47,654 nucleotides of DNA from a virus, in the IMG/VR virus record IMGVR_UViG_3300048925_000304, positions 1 through 47,654 of that record. One strand, given 5' to 3'. Positions 38,990-46,575 of the stretch are shown piece by piece. A model generated the notes under the pieces. That model was given only the letters and a program-made list of their open reading frames with translations. It had not been told where the DNA came from and ran no database searches. A program made the position numbers and the translations under genes. Position 1 is the first letter of the stretch; each line of letters begins with the position of its first letter.

Positions 38990-39026
38990 CGTATGGCGTG
39001 GGCTTCGCGCAGGTTACCTCCGTCAG
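38990..39026 (-). promoter_or_regulatory. Late-promoter motif, copy F
   Basis: Minus strand: CTGACGGAGGTAAC, 17 bp, CATACG, then 9 nt to the portal ATG at 38980. A plus-strand moron begins 14 bp beyond the other end of the motif. Confidence 0.68.
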
Positions 39027-39039
39027 GGGAGGGGGCTCA

Positions 39040-39630
39040 ATGGAGATTCGGATAGGGCAGCACGCTGAGCCGCTTTGGCTGGGCTTAGACATAAGTGTGT
39101 GGCTCAATGCAGCCAGCATAATAATCGGCGCCGTCGTCGCCCTACTCGTTGCAGGCTATTTAAGCCCCAAGCTCGCGGCGAAATCTGCAAAGCGCGATCA
39201 GCAAGAACGACTGTTGCGCGTGTTGATATCCACGCGTCAGACAGTAGCGAACCCCGATTATCAGGCTGTCATCAATCTCATACCGATCGACTTTAAGGGC
39301 GTGAGAGACATATTATCGGCAAGAGAAGCATATCTCCAATGCGTGAGAATCCCACTTCCTGAAGGCGACGAATTAATCCACGCCAGAATCGCCGAACAGT
39401 TTAGCTTGCAAGGCGTGTTAATACACACGATTGCGTCCCACCTCGGCTACGCCATTAGCGAGTCTGACTTGGACGCCAGCTCCTACTACCTTTCGCAGGG
39501 GTTTGTGGACAGGCAGGATATCGAGGTTCTGGCCCAGCGTGCCTGGCCGCGCATTGCTGACGCCCTCGAGAGGCAAAATGTCCTCACGGAAATCGCTGTG
39601 GGCGTCCGACAGGGGTCGGCCGAAAACTAA
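39040..39630 (+). CDS. Moron: DUF6680-like membrane protein
   Basis: 196 residues on the strand opposite to portal and terminase. One N-terminal transmembrane helix (~19-41: ISVWLNAASIIIGAVVALLV), then a cytoplasmic domain with LLRVLISTRQTVANPDYQAV and INLIPIDFKGVRDILSAREA resembling DUF6680 (membrane-anchored, often near defence or mobile genes). Its base composition is visibly more AT-rich than its neighbours, suggesting separate acquisition. AGGGGAGGGGG precedes the ATG. It ends tail-to-tail with the terminase. A lysogenic exclusion role is plausible but inferred. Confidence 0.72.
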   Translation: MEIRIGQHAEPLWLGLDISVWLNAASIIIGAVVALLVAGYLSPKLAAKSAKRDQQERLLRVLISTRQTVANPDYQAVINLIPIDFKGVRDILSAREAYLQCVRIPLPEGDELIHARIAEQFSLQGVLIHTIASHLGYAISESDLDASSYYLSQGFVDRQDIEVLAQRAWPRIADALERQNVLTEIAVGVRQGSAEN

Positions 39631-41102
39631 GTCAACGCACCAATGTTGTAGCGCGAGGCTCCGAGGGCGAGTTCGTTCACGGCATCCGCAAAGGCGTCGA
39701 CCTGATCGTCGTGCATTGCCGCGGGGAACATGCAAACCTCGTCCAAGAAGGGCTCGATCCAGGCATCGCGGTCAGGGTCGCCGGTGCGAAGGATCTTGAC
39801 GTTGCCCACCTCGGCTTGTGCGGCGGCGGGCATGGCGCGGGTCGCCTTGTCACCCGTTGGGCGCTCCGTCTTGACCGGGTATCCTGCCAGATCCTTCACG
39901 AAGGTCTCTGCTTGGTCCTTGCCTGCCTGGCCGGGATCCTGCGGGAGCCGGATTACTGTCCCCTTCGGATCCGTTTGAGCCCGATGGCGCACCGCCCCTT
40001 TAACTTCCATCGGCGAACCCCTTAGCCGATCGACGCCCTCGATGAGGAACATGCCATCATCACCACGCGACAATAGCAAACCAGCTGTCCAGTCTGGGTT
40101 GTTCGAGGTCATTTTCTTTGTAGCCGCCAAGTCCCATGCCCGGACATACCGCCGGCGCCCGGCAGGAATGGCGCCGATCACGTCGAACCATTGCCGCTTG
40201 AACAAGCCGCCTTCGCGGGGGGCCGGGCGCTGCTGAAGCTGTCCGGCGGTGGCATATGGGCCCAACGACCGCTCCAGCTCCTGCACGGCTTTCTCGGAGA
40301 ACCGGCTAGGGAACATCAGCGCGCCATCGCTACGGTCCTCTCCACGCCATGTGATGCCATTGCGCCCTTGCTCGTACCGCATCGGGATCACCAGATGGTC
40401 ATAGCCCAGGTCGGAAGCTACGGCGCTGATATCGCGCTCATGAAGCCGCTGCATGATGATGACGATCGCCGAATCGTCATTGTTCACGCGCGACGGCAGC
40501 GCTTCCCGGAAGGTGAGAATGTCCGCGTCGAGCTTCACCACGCTGTTTGCGTCGTCGACGCTGTGCGGATCGTCGAGGATCACCCGGTCGCCGCGTGAAC
40601 CGGTCATGCTCGTGAACGCCATAGCCTCTCGGAAGCCAGTATCCGCGTTCTCGAACTTCCCCTTGGCGTTCTGATCGCTCGTCAGGGTCACAGGCCACAG
40701 CCGCTGGTACCAAGTCGATTGGATCAGGCGGCGGCACTTCATGTTGTCCCGGAGCGCCAGCTTCTCCATGTGTGCTGTGGCGAGGAAGCGCTTGCTTGGC
40801 ATGCCGCGCGGGCCCCATTCCCATGCAGGCCAGATGACCCCAGTCAAGAGCGACTTCATGCTACCCGGTGGGACGTTCATCAGCACTCGCCGGCGCTCGC
40901 CGTGCGTAACGCTCTCAAGCCACTCGCAGATCACGTCGAGCGGCCAATCCCATTTCAGGTCGGTCGCAGGCTCGAGGACCGGCCATGCCTGACGCGCGAA
41001 CGCCGCCAAGCTGTCCGCGCAAACCTCCCGCTCGAGGTCATCCGCCAGCTCTTCCTCGAGCTGGGCTATCTCGGCATCAATGCGGGCGAGCGATGCGTTC
41101 AC
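39627..41102 (-). CDS. terL: Terminase large subunit
   Basis: 491 residues from GTG. Packaging motor: N-terminal ATPase with Walker A-like VPPGSMKS (77-84) and Walker B VILDD (174-178). The C-terminal RNase-H-like nuclease has acidic residues in YVRAWDLAAT (~318) and MHDDQVDAFADAV (~469-481). Length and motifs fit an intact terminase. It overlaps the small subunit by 26 bases. Packaging mode cannot be decided from this sequence. Confidence 0.93.
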   Translation of the reverse strand: MNASLARIDAEIAQLEEELADDLEREVCADSLAAFARQAWPVLEPATDLKWDWPLDVICEWLESVTHGERRRVLMNVPPGSMKSLLTGVIWPAWEWGPRGMPSKRFLATAHMEKLALRDNMKCRRLIQSTWYQRLWPVTLTSDQNAKGKFENADTGFREAMAFTSMTGSRGDRVILDDPHSVDDANSVVKLDADILTFREALPSRVNNDDSAIVIIMQRLHERDISAVASDLGYDHLVIPMRYEQGRNGITWRGEDRSDGALMFPSRFSEKAVQELERSLGPYATAGQLQQRPAPREGGLFKRQWFDVIGAIPAGRRRYVRAWDLAATKKMTSNNPDWTAGLLLSRGDDGMFLIEGVDRLRGSPMEVKGAVRHRAQTDPKGTVIRLPQDPGQAGKDQAETFVKDLAGYPVKTERPTGDKATRAMPAAAQAEVGNVKILRTGDPDRDAWIEPFLDEVCMFPAAMHDDQVDAFADAVNELALGASRYNIGALT

Positions 41103-41493
41103 GTTCGGCCTTCAAGTGGGCGAGACGGGCAGCCCGCTCCTCGGGGGTCCGCTTCACGGTCTCTACGGTGTCGACCACAAGGCCGTTCAGCTTGGCTGCA
41201 TCCATCAGCGCGGCGCGCGCCACCGACAATCCCGGTGCCTCCGCCAGTTTTTCACCCTTATCTGCGATAGTTAGCAGCCGAGTGGTGATGCTGGCTACGG
41301 TCAATTCCGTCCGTTCCGCGCTCGCGGCGCGGTACCGGTTGACCGCCGCGTGAATGTCAGCATTGGTCAACAGCCGGGATCCCTGCTGTTTCGCCGTCTC
41401 CGGACTATACCCCGCCCTGATCGCCGCCTGTGTCGCGTTCAGGTCGATCAGATACTCCTCGACGAACCGCTGCTGTTTCGCGGTCAGGCTCAC
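41077..41493 (-). CDS. terS: Terminase small subunit (Terminase_2)
   Basis: 138 residues. LTAKQQRFVEEYLIDLNATQ followed by AAIRAGYSPETAKQQGSRLL is the classical Terminase_2 N-terminal DNA-binding helix-turn-helix. The rest is the helical oligomerisation region and a basic tail (RAARLAHLKAERERIARPH). Recognises the packaging site and delivers DNA to the large subunit. Confidence 0.92.
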   Translation of the reverse strand: MSLTAKQQRFVEEYLIDLNATQAAIRAGYSPETAKQQGSRLLTNADIHAAVNRYRAASAERTELTVASITTRLLTIADKGEKLAEAPGLSVARAALMDAAKLNGLVVDTVETVKRTPEERAARLAHLKAERERIARPH

Positions 41494-41807
41494 TTCCCAT
41501 CCTCCATCAATTCGGCGTCGAAGAAACTCGGCTTCTCCAGCACCCGCAACCGCCGTCCGAGGATGTAGTTCTTCGCCGCACTCGATCGGCGAGCAGGGTG
41601 AAGCACACCCCCGGTGATCGCGGCTCGTTCAGCACGAAGCTCGTCGCCGCCAGATTCCTCGACCCACCTCCGGATGACCCGCCAGTTGGTGCGGTAATGC
41701 TCCTCGATCTCCTTCGACTGGCCCATGCGCAGGAAGACCTCGCGGAAATCCGACGGGCAGGCGCGGTACGGCCTCACCAGACCAGTGTCCGACTTCCGCT
41801 GAAGCAT
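41490..41807 (-). CDS. Putative HTH protein upstream of terminase
   Basis: 105 residues; GGGAGGGGG supports the ATG at 41807. PSDFREVFLRMGQSKEIEEH, then YRTNWRVIRRWVEESGGDEL reads as a helix-turn-helix (NWRVIRRWV recognition helix). A DNA-binding packaging or transcription accessory is plausible; a late activator is an untested possibility. Confidence 0.6.
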   Translation of the reverse strand: MLQRKSDTGLVRPYRACPSDFREVFLRMGQSKEIEEHYRTNWRVIRRWVEESGGDELRAERAAITGGVLHPARRSSAAKNYILGRRLRVLEKPSFFDAELMEDGK

Positions 41808-42079
41808 CACCCCCTCCCGCCCGGATTGCGCTGGATGCGGGCAACGATGCGCTCGGCCATTTCGACCGGCGTCGGGCAATGTCGATCCGGATCAAGGTTC
41901 GTGCAGAAGCGGTATTCACCATCGCCGCCGGTCAGGACGTCGAGCAACTGGACAGCATCGGAGAACCCATCACGCATGCCGATGTTGAAACCATCAAGGC
42001 CCTCGTCATGGGTGTCGGTATCGGCCTCACGTTCCAGTTCAGCCCAGCGCTTGGCGATCAGTTCAACAATCTCACTCAT
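41807..42079 (-). CDS. Hypothetical phage protein
   Basis: 90 residues; TTGGAGCGTGGG supports the ATG at 42079. Acidic helical start (SEIVELIAKRWAELEREADT) and Cys/His-containing FCTNLDPDRHCPTPVEMAER. Unknown function; overlaps the next start by one base. Confidence 0.6.
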   Translation of the reverse strand: MSEIVELIAKRWAELEREADTDTHDEGLDGFNIGMRDGFSDAVQLLDVLTGGDGEYRFCTNLDPDRHCPTPVEMAERIVARIQRNPGGRG

Positions 42080-42112
42080 CCCACGCTCCAATCCATACCG
42101 GGTGATGGGGGT

Positions 42113-42478
42113 TCAGGGCGTCCAGACGAACTTGCCGTCCGTTACCCCGCTCCAGCGGTGATCGAGCCAGGAGGAACCCCGGGCGTCCGTTAGCCTCTCG
42201 AACTCGGCGAACACCTCGTGGAGCGCGTCGGGGCCTTCCAGAGCCAGCAAGGCCTCCCCGACGCACCATGCGGCGTAGCGAAGTCCTCCACTCGCCGAAG
42301 AAACCGAATCGAGCCTGCTCGCGATGGGCTGGCTCATCATCTCCTCGAACGGGACGACAGGCAGCGGGCCGCCCTTGCGGGTCGGCTGCATCTTGCGCTC
42401 GATCTCCTCCAGTTTCAGCGTTCGCCGGTAGAGTGCAGCCAGACGGCGCGCGATGATTTCCCGTGCTGCTGTTTCCAT
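42113..42478 (-). CDS. Hypothetical phage protein
   Basis: 121 residues; GAGGAG 8 bases upstream favours the ATG at 42478 over 42484. ETAAREIIARRLAALYRRTL ... PVVPFEEMMSQPIASRLDSV ... DALHEVFAEFERLTDARGSS. Helical. First gene after the iteron region; function unknown. Confidence 0.6.
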   Translation of the reverse strand: METAAREIIARRLAALYRRTLKLEEIERKMQPTRKGGPLPVVPFEEMMSQPIASRLDSVSSASGGLRYAAWCVGEALLALEGPDALHEVFAEFERLTDARGSSWLDHRWSGVTDGKFVWTP

Positions 42479-42522
42479 GAACATTCTCCTCAACCGCCGC
42501 GCCGGCCCAACGGCGGCGGCGG

Positions 42523-42542
42523 TATATATCTTTAGATATATA
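42523..42542. repeat. AT-rich palindrome beside iterons
   Basis: TATATATC-TTTA-GATATATA: 8-bp perfect arms in otherwise GC-rich DNA, 16 bp from the first iteron. It could be the DNA-unwinding element of an origin, or an operator for the downstream operon. Confidence 0.6.
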
Positions 42543-42557
42543 GGGCTTCCGCCCCGC

Positions 42558-42723
42558 ACACTTCCGCAGATGATTGCAGTCACTTCCGCACGCAATATCA
42601 AGCACTTGGAAGAAAGTGCGGAAGTAGTGCGGAAGCTCGTCGTCGTCACTTCCGCAAACACTTCCGCAGAGCGATTTCAATGACTTAGCTGAAGTAGGCA
42701 TGCGCCACTTCCGCACTTCCGCA
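42558..42723. repeat. Iteron cluster, eight CACTTCCGCA repeats (candidate origin)
   Basis: The 10-mer CACTTCCGCA occurs in direct orientation near 42559, 42581, 42647, 42659, 42706 and 42714, and inverted (TGCGGAAGTG type) near 42615 and 42626. Copies match in 9-10 bases. The 250-base interval has no credible gene. It lies directly after the RepA-like ATPase and beside an AT-rich palindrome, the arrangement of iteron-controlled phage or plasmid origins. Confidence 0.75.
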
Positions 42724-42727
42724 AGGC

Positions 42728-44011
42728 TCAATTCGGCCATTTCAGCACCCTGATACCCATCTGTTTCGTGTGTGAATTATACTCTTCAACGCACAGGATT
42801 TCGGATGCGAACCATGCCGAAATCTGCGTGCGGACATGCTGCTTGGAGATGCGGAACTGGTACTGCAGCCAGTTGCCAATGTACCTATCAGGTGAATTTG
42901 CAGCGGCGCTGAAGGGGCGTCCCTGAACCCATCTGGCATCGATTTCGCGGAGTGCCTGACGTGCTTGGGCATCCGTAAGACCGCCTTTCGCTGGGGCCGC
43001 CACACGACCGATTTCAGTCGCGTCCACGAGCAGCCCGCTCTCCGAGCGGATATAGGTGTGGATCTCAAGGTCGTGCTCGTCGTTCGCCTTGACCACGGCC
43101 CCATGGACGACCCGCTTGCGCCTGAACTCGACATTCGCGGCAACGCAGATGCGCTCCGCCTCCTCGTCGGCTGTGTTCCAGAGCGCGTAGGTAGCGCGAG
43201 CGCCGTCCACGAGCGCCGTAGAGCCACGAATGGCCTCCCTGGCTTCGTCGGCGGTCGTGATGTGAGACGATCCGTCCTTACGCATGTGGTGGCAGCATAG
43301 GATCGTGGCGCCGGTCTTGGCGCATATCTCGGCGAAGGCTGACCACATGAACTGTCCGGCTGCGGGGTCCTTGGTGATGTCCGCCGTGACGAAAGCCTGA
43401 AGCGGGTCGATGATGACGAGGCGCAGATTGGGGATTTGCTCGAGCTGCTTCACCAGTGCGTCGAACTTCGCCGTCTTCATGAAATCGCCGGGCCCACCAG
43501 CAATGAGCGGCATCGGCCCACCAACCTCGGGAAGTGGCACGATGAATGCCCGCCCCCTCGCTTGCTCGCGGCGATCTCCGGTGTCTATGCGGGCGAGGCG
43601 CCGGTGCACGCTGGGCTGGTTGTCCTCGGCGTTGAGGACGACGACAGAGCCCTTGGCGAGGACATTCCCACCCAGCACGCGACGAGGCTCTCCGTCCAGC
43701 ACCGCCGCGGCGATTTCGAGTGCGATATCGATAGCGATGAAGCTCTTTCCGACGCCGCCCATCGACGCGAGCAGGGCGGGGACGGCCTGGGGGATCGTTC
43801 CTTCGCACATCCACTCAATCGGCGGGGCTTCGCCGGCATAGCGATCGGTGGACCAATCGAGGATGTTGAAGCCCAGTTCGCTCCCGACCTCGGCTGTTTC
43901 CAAGGACGGAGGACTATCATCCGGAATCAGCGCCGCACGCTCCTCATCCAGATAATCAGGCGCACGCTCGCGGAACGGCACGACATTGTCTTCTTCGTGG
44001 CGCGTCGCCAT
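42728..44011 (-). CDS. RepA-like AAA ATPase/replicative helicase
   Basis: 427 residues. AAA_25/RecA-fold ATPase of the RSF1010 RepA/KaiC-like group: Walker A SMGGVGKS (83-90), Walker B LVIID (198-202) followed by PLQAF, and sensor-like ILCCHHMRKDGSS. The C-terminal ~100 residues look like a winged helix (SKQHVRTQISAWFASEILCV). Probably the phage DNA-unwinding motor loaded at the adjacent iterons. The ATG at 44011 has GATGAGGAA; an ATG at 44029 is also in frame. Confidence 0.85.
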   Translation of the reverse strand: MATRHEEDNVVPFRERAPDYLDEERAALIPDDSPPSLETAEVGSELGFNILDWSTDRYAGEAPPIEWMCEGTIPQAVPALLASMGGVGKSFIAIDIALEIAAAVLDGEPRRVLGGNVLAKGSVVVLNAEDNQPSVHRRLARIDTGDRREQARGRAFIVPLPEVGGPMPLIAGGPGDFMKTAKFDALVKQLEQIPNLRLVIIDPLQAFVTADITKDPAAGQFMWSAFAEICAKTGATILCCHHMRKDGSSHITTADEAREAIRGSTALVDGARATYALWNTADEEAERICVAANVEFRRKRVVHGAVVKANDEHDLEIHTYIRSESGLLVDATEIGRVAAPAKGGLTDAQARQALREIDARWVQGRPFSAAANSPDRYIGNWLQYQFRISKQHVRTQISAWFASEILCVEEYNSHTKQMGIRVLKWPN

Positions 44012-44015
44012 TTCC

Positions 44016-44339
44016 TCATCCCGCTCCATGCTCACCGAACACCTTCTCCAGCTCGCGCGCACCGGTGCCGAGGCGAACAAGCGCGAGCCGCACGATGTCG
44101 AGTTGCTCCGCAGCGAGCCCACTGAATGCAGCTCGAGCCGCGACCAGTTCGATCACCTCCAGCACCAGCACGGCGGGTTCGCTGGCGACCTGCATGCGGT
44201 CTCGGGCAAGGTCGCGCAGCAGCAGCAGGCCGGCGCGCTGCCGGTTCTCTTCCTCGCTCAGGCCAGGACGGAACGTGGCGACGGTCGGGAGATAGCGCTC
44301 CCATGCGTAGCCAGCGGAGATATTGGCCGGCGCGTTCAT
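44016..44339 (-). CDS. Hypothetical protein in replication operon
   Basis: 107 residues. Helical: NRQRAGLLLLRDLARDRMQV ... LEVIELVAARAAFSGLAAEQ ... LVRLGTGARELEKVFGEHGA. Overlaps the VRR-NUC stop by 4 bases. A helicase loader or accessory is possible by position only. Confidence 0.6.
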   Translation of the reverse strand: MNAPANISAGYAWERYLPTVATFRPGLSEEENRQRAGLLLLRDLARDRMQVASEPAVLVLEVIELVAARAAFSGLAAEQLDIVRLALVRLGTGARELEKVFGEHGAG

Positions 44340-44782
44340 CCCCTGATCCCCACAACAGGCGCCCCGGCGTCAGCCAGGTGCTGCAACAGCGTCTCGGCGG
44401 TGCGATACACACCGACACGGAAGCCCATGCGGTGCAGGCGGTTCAGCGTTTCGATCTGCGACCGGCTCGGCATGCGGGTGCCATCCTTGAACTCGGGCAG
44501 GAAGACGCCGTGGTTCCAGAACACGCCGAGGTCGGGGAATCCCGCGACCATACCCTCCGAGGCCTTGCGCAGACGCTCCCAGTCCGATCCCTTCATCCCG
44601 TTGGGGATCGCCGCAACGAAGCAGTTGTAGCAGTGCCGGCGCATGTGATTGACGAACCGGCGCTGGCGATCGTACTCGGATGCGGGGTCTCGGTCCTTCG
44701 GTTCGATGAAAAACAACGGCTTCTCGTCCAGCGGCGCCTCAAGCGCTGCCCAGAAGTCGTCCGCGGAGGTGAGGGCGGTCAT
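44336..44782 (-). CDS. VRR-NUC domain nuclease
   Basis: 148 residues. The VRR-NUC (PD-(D/E)XK) core is complete: GMVAGFPDLGVF (~77-88, Asp84), LPEFKDG (~95-101, E97 and K99) and SQIETLNRLHRMGFRVGVYR (~108-127, Gln109). Phage members act as stand-alone Holliday-junction or structure-specific nucleases. Basic N-terminus (YDRQRRFVNHMRRHC) may bind DNA. Supports replication or recombination. Confidence 0.85.
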   Translation of the reverse strand: MTALTSADDFWAALEAPLDEKPLFFIEPKDRDPASEYDRQRRFVNHMRRHCYNCFVAAIPNGMKGSDWERLRKASEGMVAGFPDLGVFWNHGVFLPEFKDGTRMPSRSQIETLNRLHRMGFRVGVYRTAETLLQHLADAGAPVVGIRG

Positions 44783-45009
44783 GCTCGCGCACCCCGCAGC
44801 ATCTCCTGGAACCGCTGTTCCGGCGTCATCGCAGCACGACGGCGCGCTTCCTTCAGTTCGGCCTCGATCACTATCGGCTTGAGGCGTGAGTACCGGCGAT
44901 GCAATTCCTCGACCGTCAGCACGTCGAGGCGTCGCGAGACCCGCAGTTCCTGTTGGAGGTCTGCGAGTGTTGACGCCAGCGTCCGCTGCTTGTTGCCGTA
45001 GTGCTTCAT
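44779..45009 (-). CDS. Hypothetical small helical protein
   Basis: 76 residues. MKHYGNKQRTLASTLADLQQ ... LTVEELHRRYSRLKPIVIEA ... MTPEQRFQEMLRGARA: charged helices. Overlaps the VRR-NUC start. Function unknown. Confidence 0.55.
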   Translation of the reverse strand: MKHYGNKQRTLASTLADLQQELRVSRRLDVLTVEELHRRYSRLKPIVIEAELKEARRRAAMTPEQRFQEMLRGARA

Positions 45010-45011
45010 GG

Positions 45012-45296
45012 TCAGCCGAGCGACCCCCGGCATCCGCCAGCGGCTTCGACGGCATCCTCGATGTCGTAGTTCCGGGCCTTGATCGCTGCCTCAGCTTCAC
45101 GAGCTGCATTCGTGTTCGCGCTCGTCTTGCCGGCGGGCAACCAGAGCTTGGATGCGCGCTTCGACGCCTCCACAACTTCCGCCGGGGGCTTCCCTTTGGT
45201 GGCCACGGCCTTCTGCGCGGCCCGATAGACATCTTCACCGCCGATCGGTCGCGCCGCCATCTCGAAAAGCTCGTCACGCGTCGGAATTGCAGTCAT
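45012..45296 (-). CDS. Hypothetical small protein
   Basis: 94 residues. TRDELFEMAARPIGGEDVYR ... AEVVEASKRASKLWLPAGKT ... ARNYDIEDAVEAAGGCRGSL. Helical. The ATG at 45296 overlaps the upstream stop. Function unknown. Confidence 0.55.
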   Translation of the reverse strand: MTAIPTRDELFEMAARPIGGEDVYRAAQKAVATKGKPPAEVVEASKRASKLWLPAGKTSANTNAAREAEAAIKARNYDIEDAVEAAGGCRGSLG

Positions 45297-45475
45297 CACT
45301 TCCTCCGTGCCTTCTCGTTGGAAATCAGTTCCGCGATGATCTTCCCGGGCACGACTTCTCGTGCGGGCCAGCGCTGGAAATCGTGCGGATGGATGGCCGC
45401 GAGCCGGTCAGTAGGCATCCCGCGAAGGAGGCGGCCGATCAGGCCCATGCCGGGATATGGGTTAGGAGCTGCCAT
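45296..45475 (-). CDS. Hypothetical small protein
   Basis: 59 residues, preceded by GGGAGCG. PGMGLIGRLLRGMPTDRLAA ... HDFQRWPAREVVPGKIIAEL. Operon overlap on both sides is the main support. Confidence 0.5.
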   Translation of the reverse strand: MAAPNPYPGMGLIGRLLRGMPTDRLAAIHPHDFQRWPAREVVPGKIIAELISNEKARRK

Positions 45476-45807
45476 CACCGCTCCCCCAGCTTCGCGCAGA
45501 TCGCGGTGAGGTCAGCCATGACGGCGGGGTCGTGTAGGCGCGCGTGGATTTCGCGCTCGGCGTGCATGACGGTGGTGTGGTGCCGACTGCCCATGTACTG
45601 CGCGATCTGCGGATAGGTGCGACGGACCACGCGGCGGGCGATGTACATTGCCATCATCCTGGGCCGCGCGAATTTGCGGCGTTGGGCGCGCGCGAGTAGC
45701 TCAGCCTCGGTCAATCCGTAGTGCGCAGCGGTTGCGGCACGGATGGCGGCGATGGTGACGTGGGCCGGCGCCTGGACGCCCCGCTCGGCTCGGTCGCGCG
45801 GGGTCAT
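45475..45807 (-). CDS. DnaA domain-IV-like DNA-binding protein
   Basis: 110 residues consisting almost only of the DnaA C-terminal DNA-binding domain: VTIAAIRAATAAHYGLTEAE, then RKFARPRMMAMYIARRVVRR and the signature GSRHHTTVMHAEREI (73-87), where cellular DnaA has GxRDHTTVxHA. It lacks the AAA ATPase and DnaB-interaction domains. It may bind the phage origin or compete with host DnaA at boxes, like a DnaA-mimicking regulator. It is cotranscribed with the RepA-like ATPase and VRR-NUC genes. Confidence 0.85.
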   Translation of the reverse strand: MTPRDRAERGVQAPAHVTIAAIRAATAAHYGLTEAELLARAQRRKFARPRMMAMYIARRVVRRTYPQIAQYMGSRHHTTVMHAEREIHARLHDPAVMADLTAICAKLGER

Positions 45808-46100
45808 TGGACGCGCTCCCGGCTCTTGGCGGCGCGCTTGATCCGCTCGATCATCGCAGCGTCGGTGCGGTCAGTGATCTTGCGGAAGCGGTATGCATCC
45901 CAATGTGCGACGTTGCCTTTCGTTGCTGCTATTTCCACGAAGGAGCGAGGGAAGGCCCAACCTAAAGGAATGGCGCGCTGGAATGACAGCACGGTAAACA
46001 CATCACCTAGTTGAAGGCTGATTCCCTTCGGCTCGTGCCACGCGGCTGGTCTTGCATCGACGACCTCGACCACGTCGCCGGGCTTAAACGGGGCGCTCAC
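45804..46100 (-). CDS. Hypothetical SH3-like protein
   Basis: 98 residues from a GTG overlapping the upstream stop. KPGDVVEVVDARPAAWHEPK ... GISLQLGDVFTVLSFQRAIP looks like a small KOW/SH3 barrel, followed by a basic helical tail (MIERIKRAAKSRERVQ). Possible nucleic-acid binding; not identified. Confidence 0.6.
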   Translation of the reverse strand: MSAPFKPGDVVEVVDARPAAWHEPKGISLQLGDVFTVLSFQRAIPLGWAFPRSFVEIAATKGNVAHWDAYRFRKITDRTDAAMIERIKRAAKSRERVQ

Positions 46101-46573
46101 TTTACCATCCTCGGCTTGCGGATAGAGGCGCAGCGTTCGAGCCAATCGCCCGAAGCCTTGTTGATGGCGCGCATCACGTCCTCGCCTTCGAGGTATTCGG
46201 AGTGGACGATTGCGCGACCGCCGGGGCTTTCCGGATGCGTCGCGCCGTTGATGATGACGAGTGCGCGCGCCAGCAGTAGGTTCAGGTCATCCAGATCGGC
46301 ACTGGCTTCCTTGGAAACGATACGCACCCCGAGCCGGTCGCAGACCTCATTCAGCACGTCGCCATCGATGCCGAATGCATCCACGATGCTGTCGAAGCCC
46401 GGCATCGATCCGCCGATATGCTTGTCGAGCGCCGCGGTGGTGACATCCAATTCCTCGGCGAATGGACCCTTGCCGTAGCGCGCGATGCAGCGCTGCCAGC
46501 CCACCATGAGGTTGTCGTGCAACTCGGCTCGCGAAATCTTGCTGCAATTGCGAACGATAGTTTGGCGGGTCAT
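46097..46573 (-). CDS. Putative phage regulator, HTH-like
   Basis: 158 residues; GGAG 10 bases upstream of the ATG. Residues ~30-60 (CIARYGKGPFAEELDVTTAA, LDKHIGG) resemble an HTH similar to CII-type regulators in rhizobial and sphingomonad prophages. Then LNEVCDRLGVRIVSKEASAD, which fits the same group. A transcriptional activator role (lysis-lysogeny or replication control) is inferred. Confidence 0.6.
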   Translation of the reverse strand: MTRQTIVRNCSKISRAELHDNLMVGWQRCIARYGKGPFAEELDVTTAALDKHIGGSMPGFDSIVDAFGIDGDVLNEVCDRLGVRIVSKEASADLDDLNLLLARALVIINGATHPESPGGRAIVHSEYLEGEDVMRAINKASGDWLERCASIRKPRMVK

Positions 46574-46575
46574 CT

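Noticed and set aside
42072-42740. 222-codon minus-strand frame through the iterons
   Set aside because: Cys/Ser-rich segments arise from translating the repeats, and the frame is the wrong one relative to the 42113-42478 gene, which has a ribosome site.
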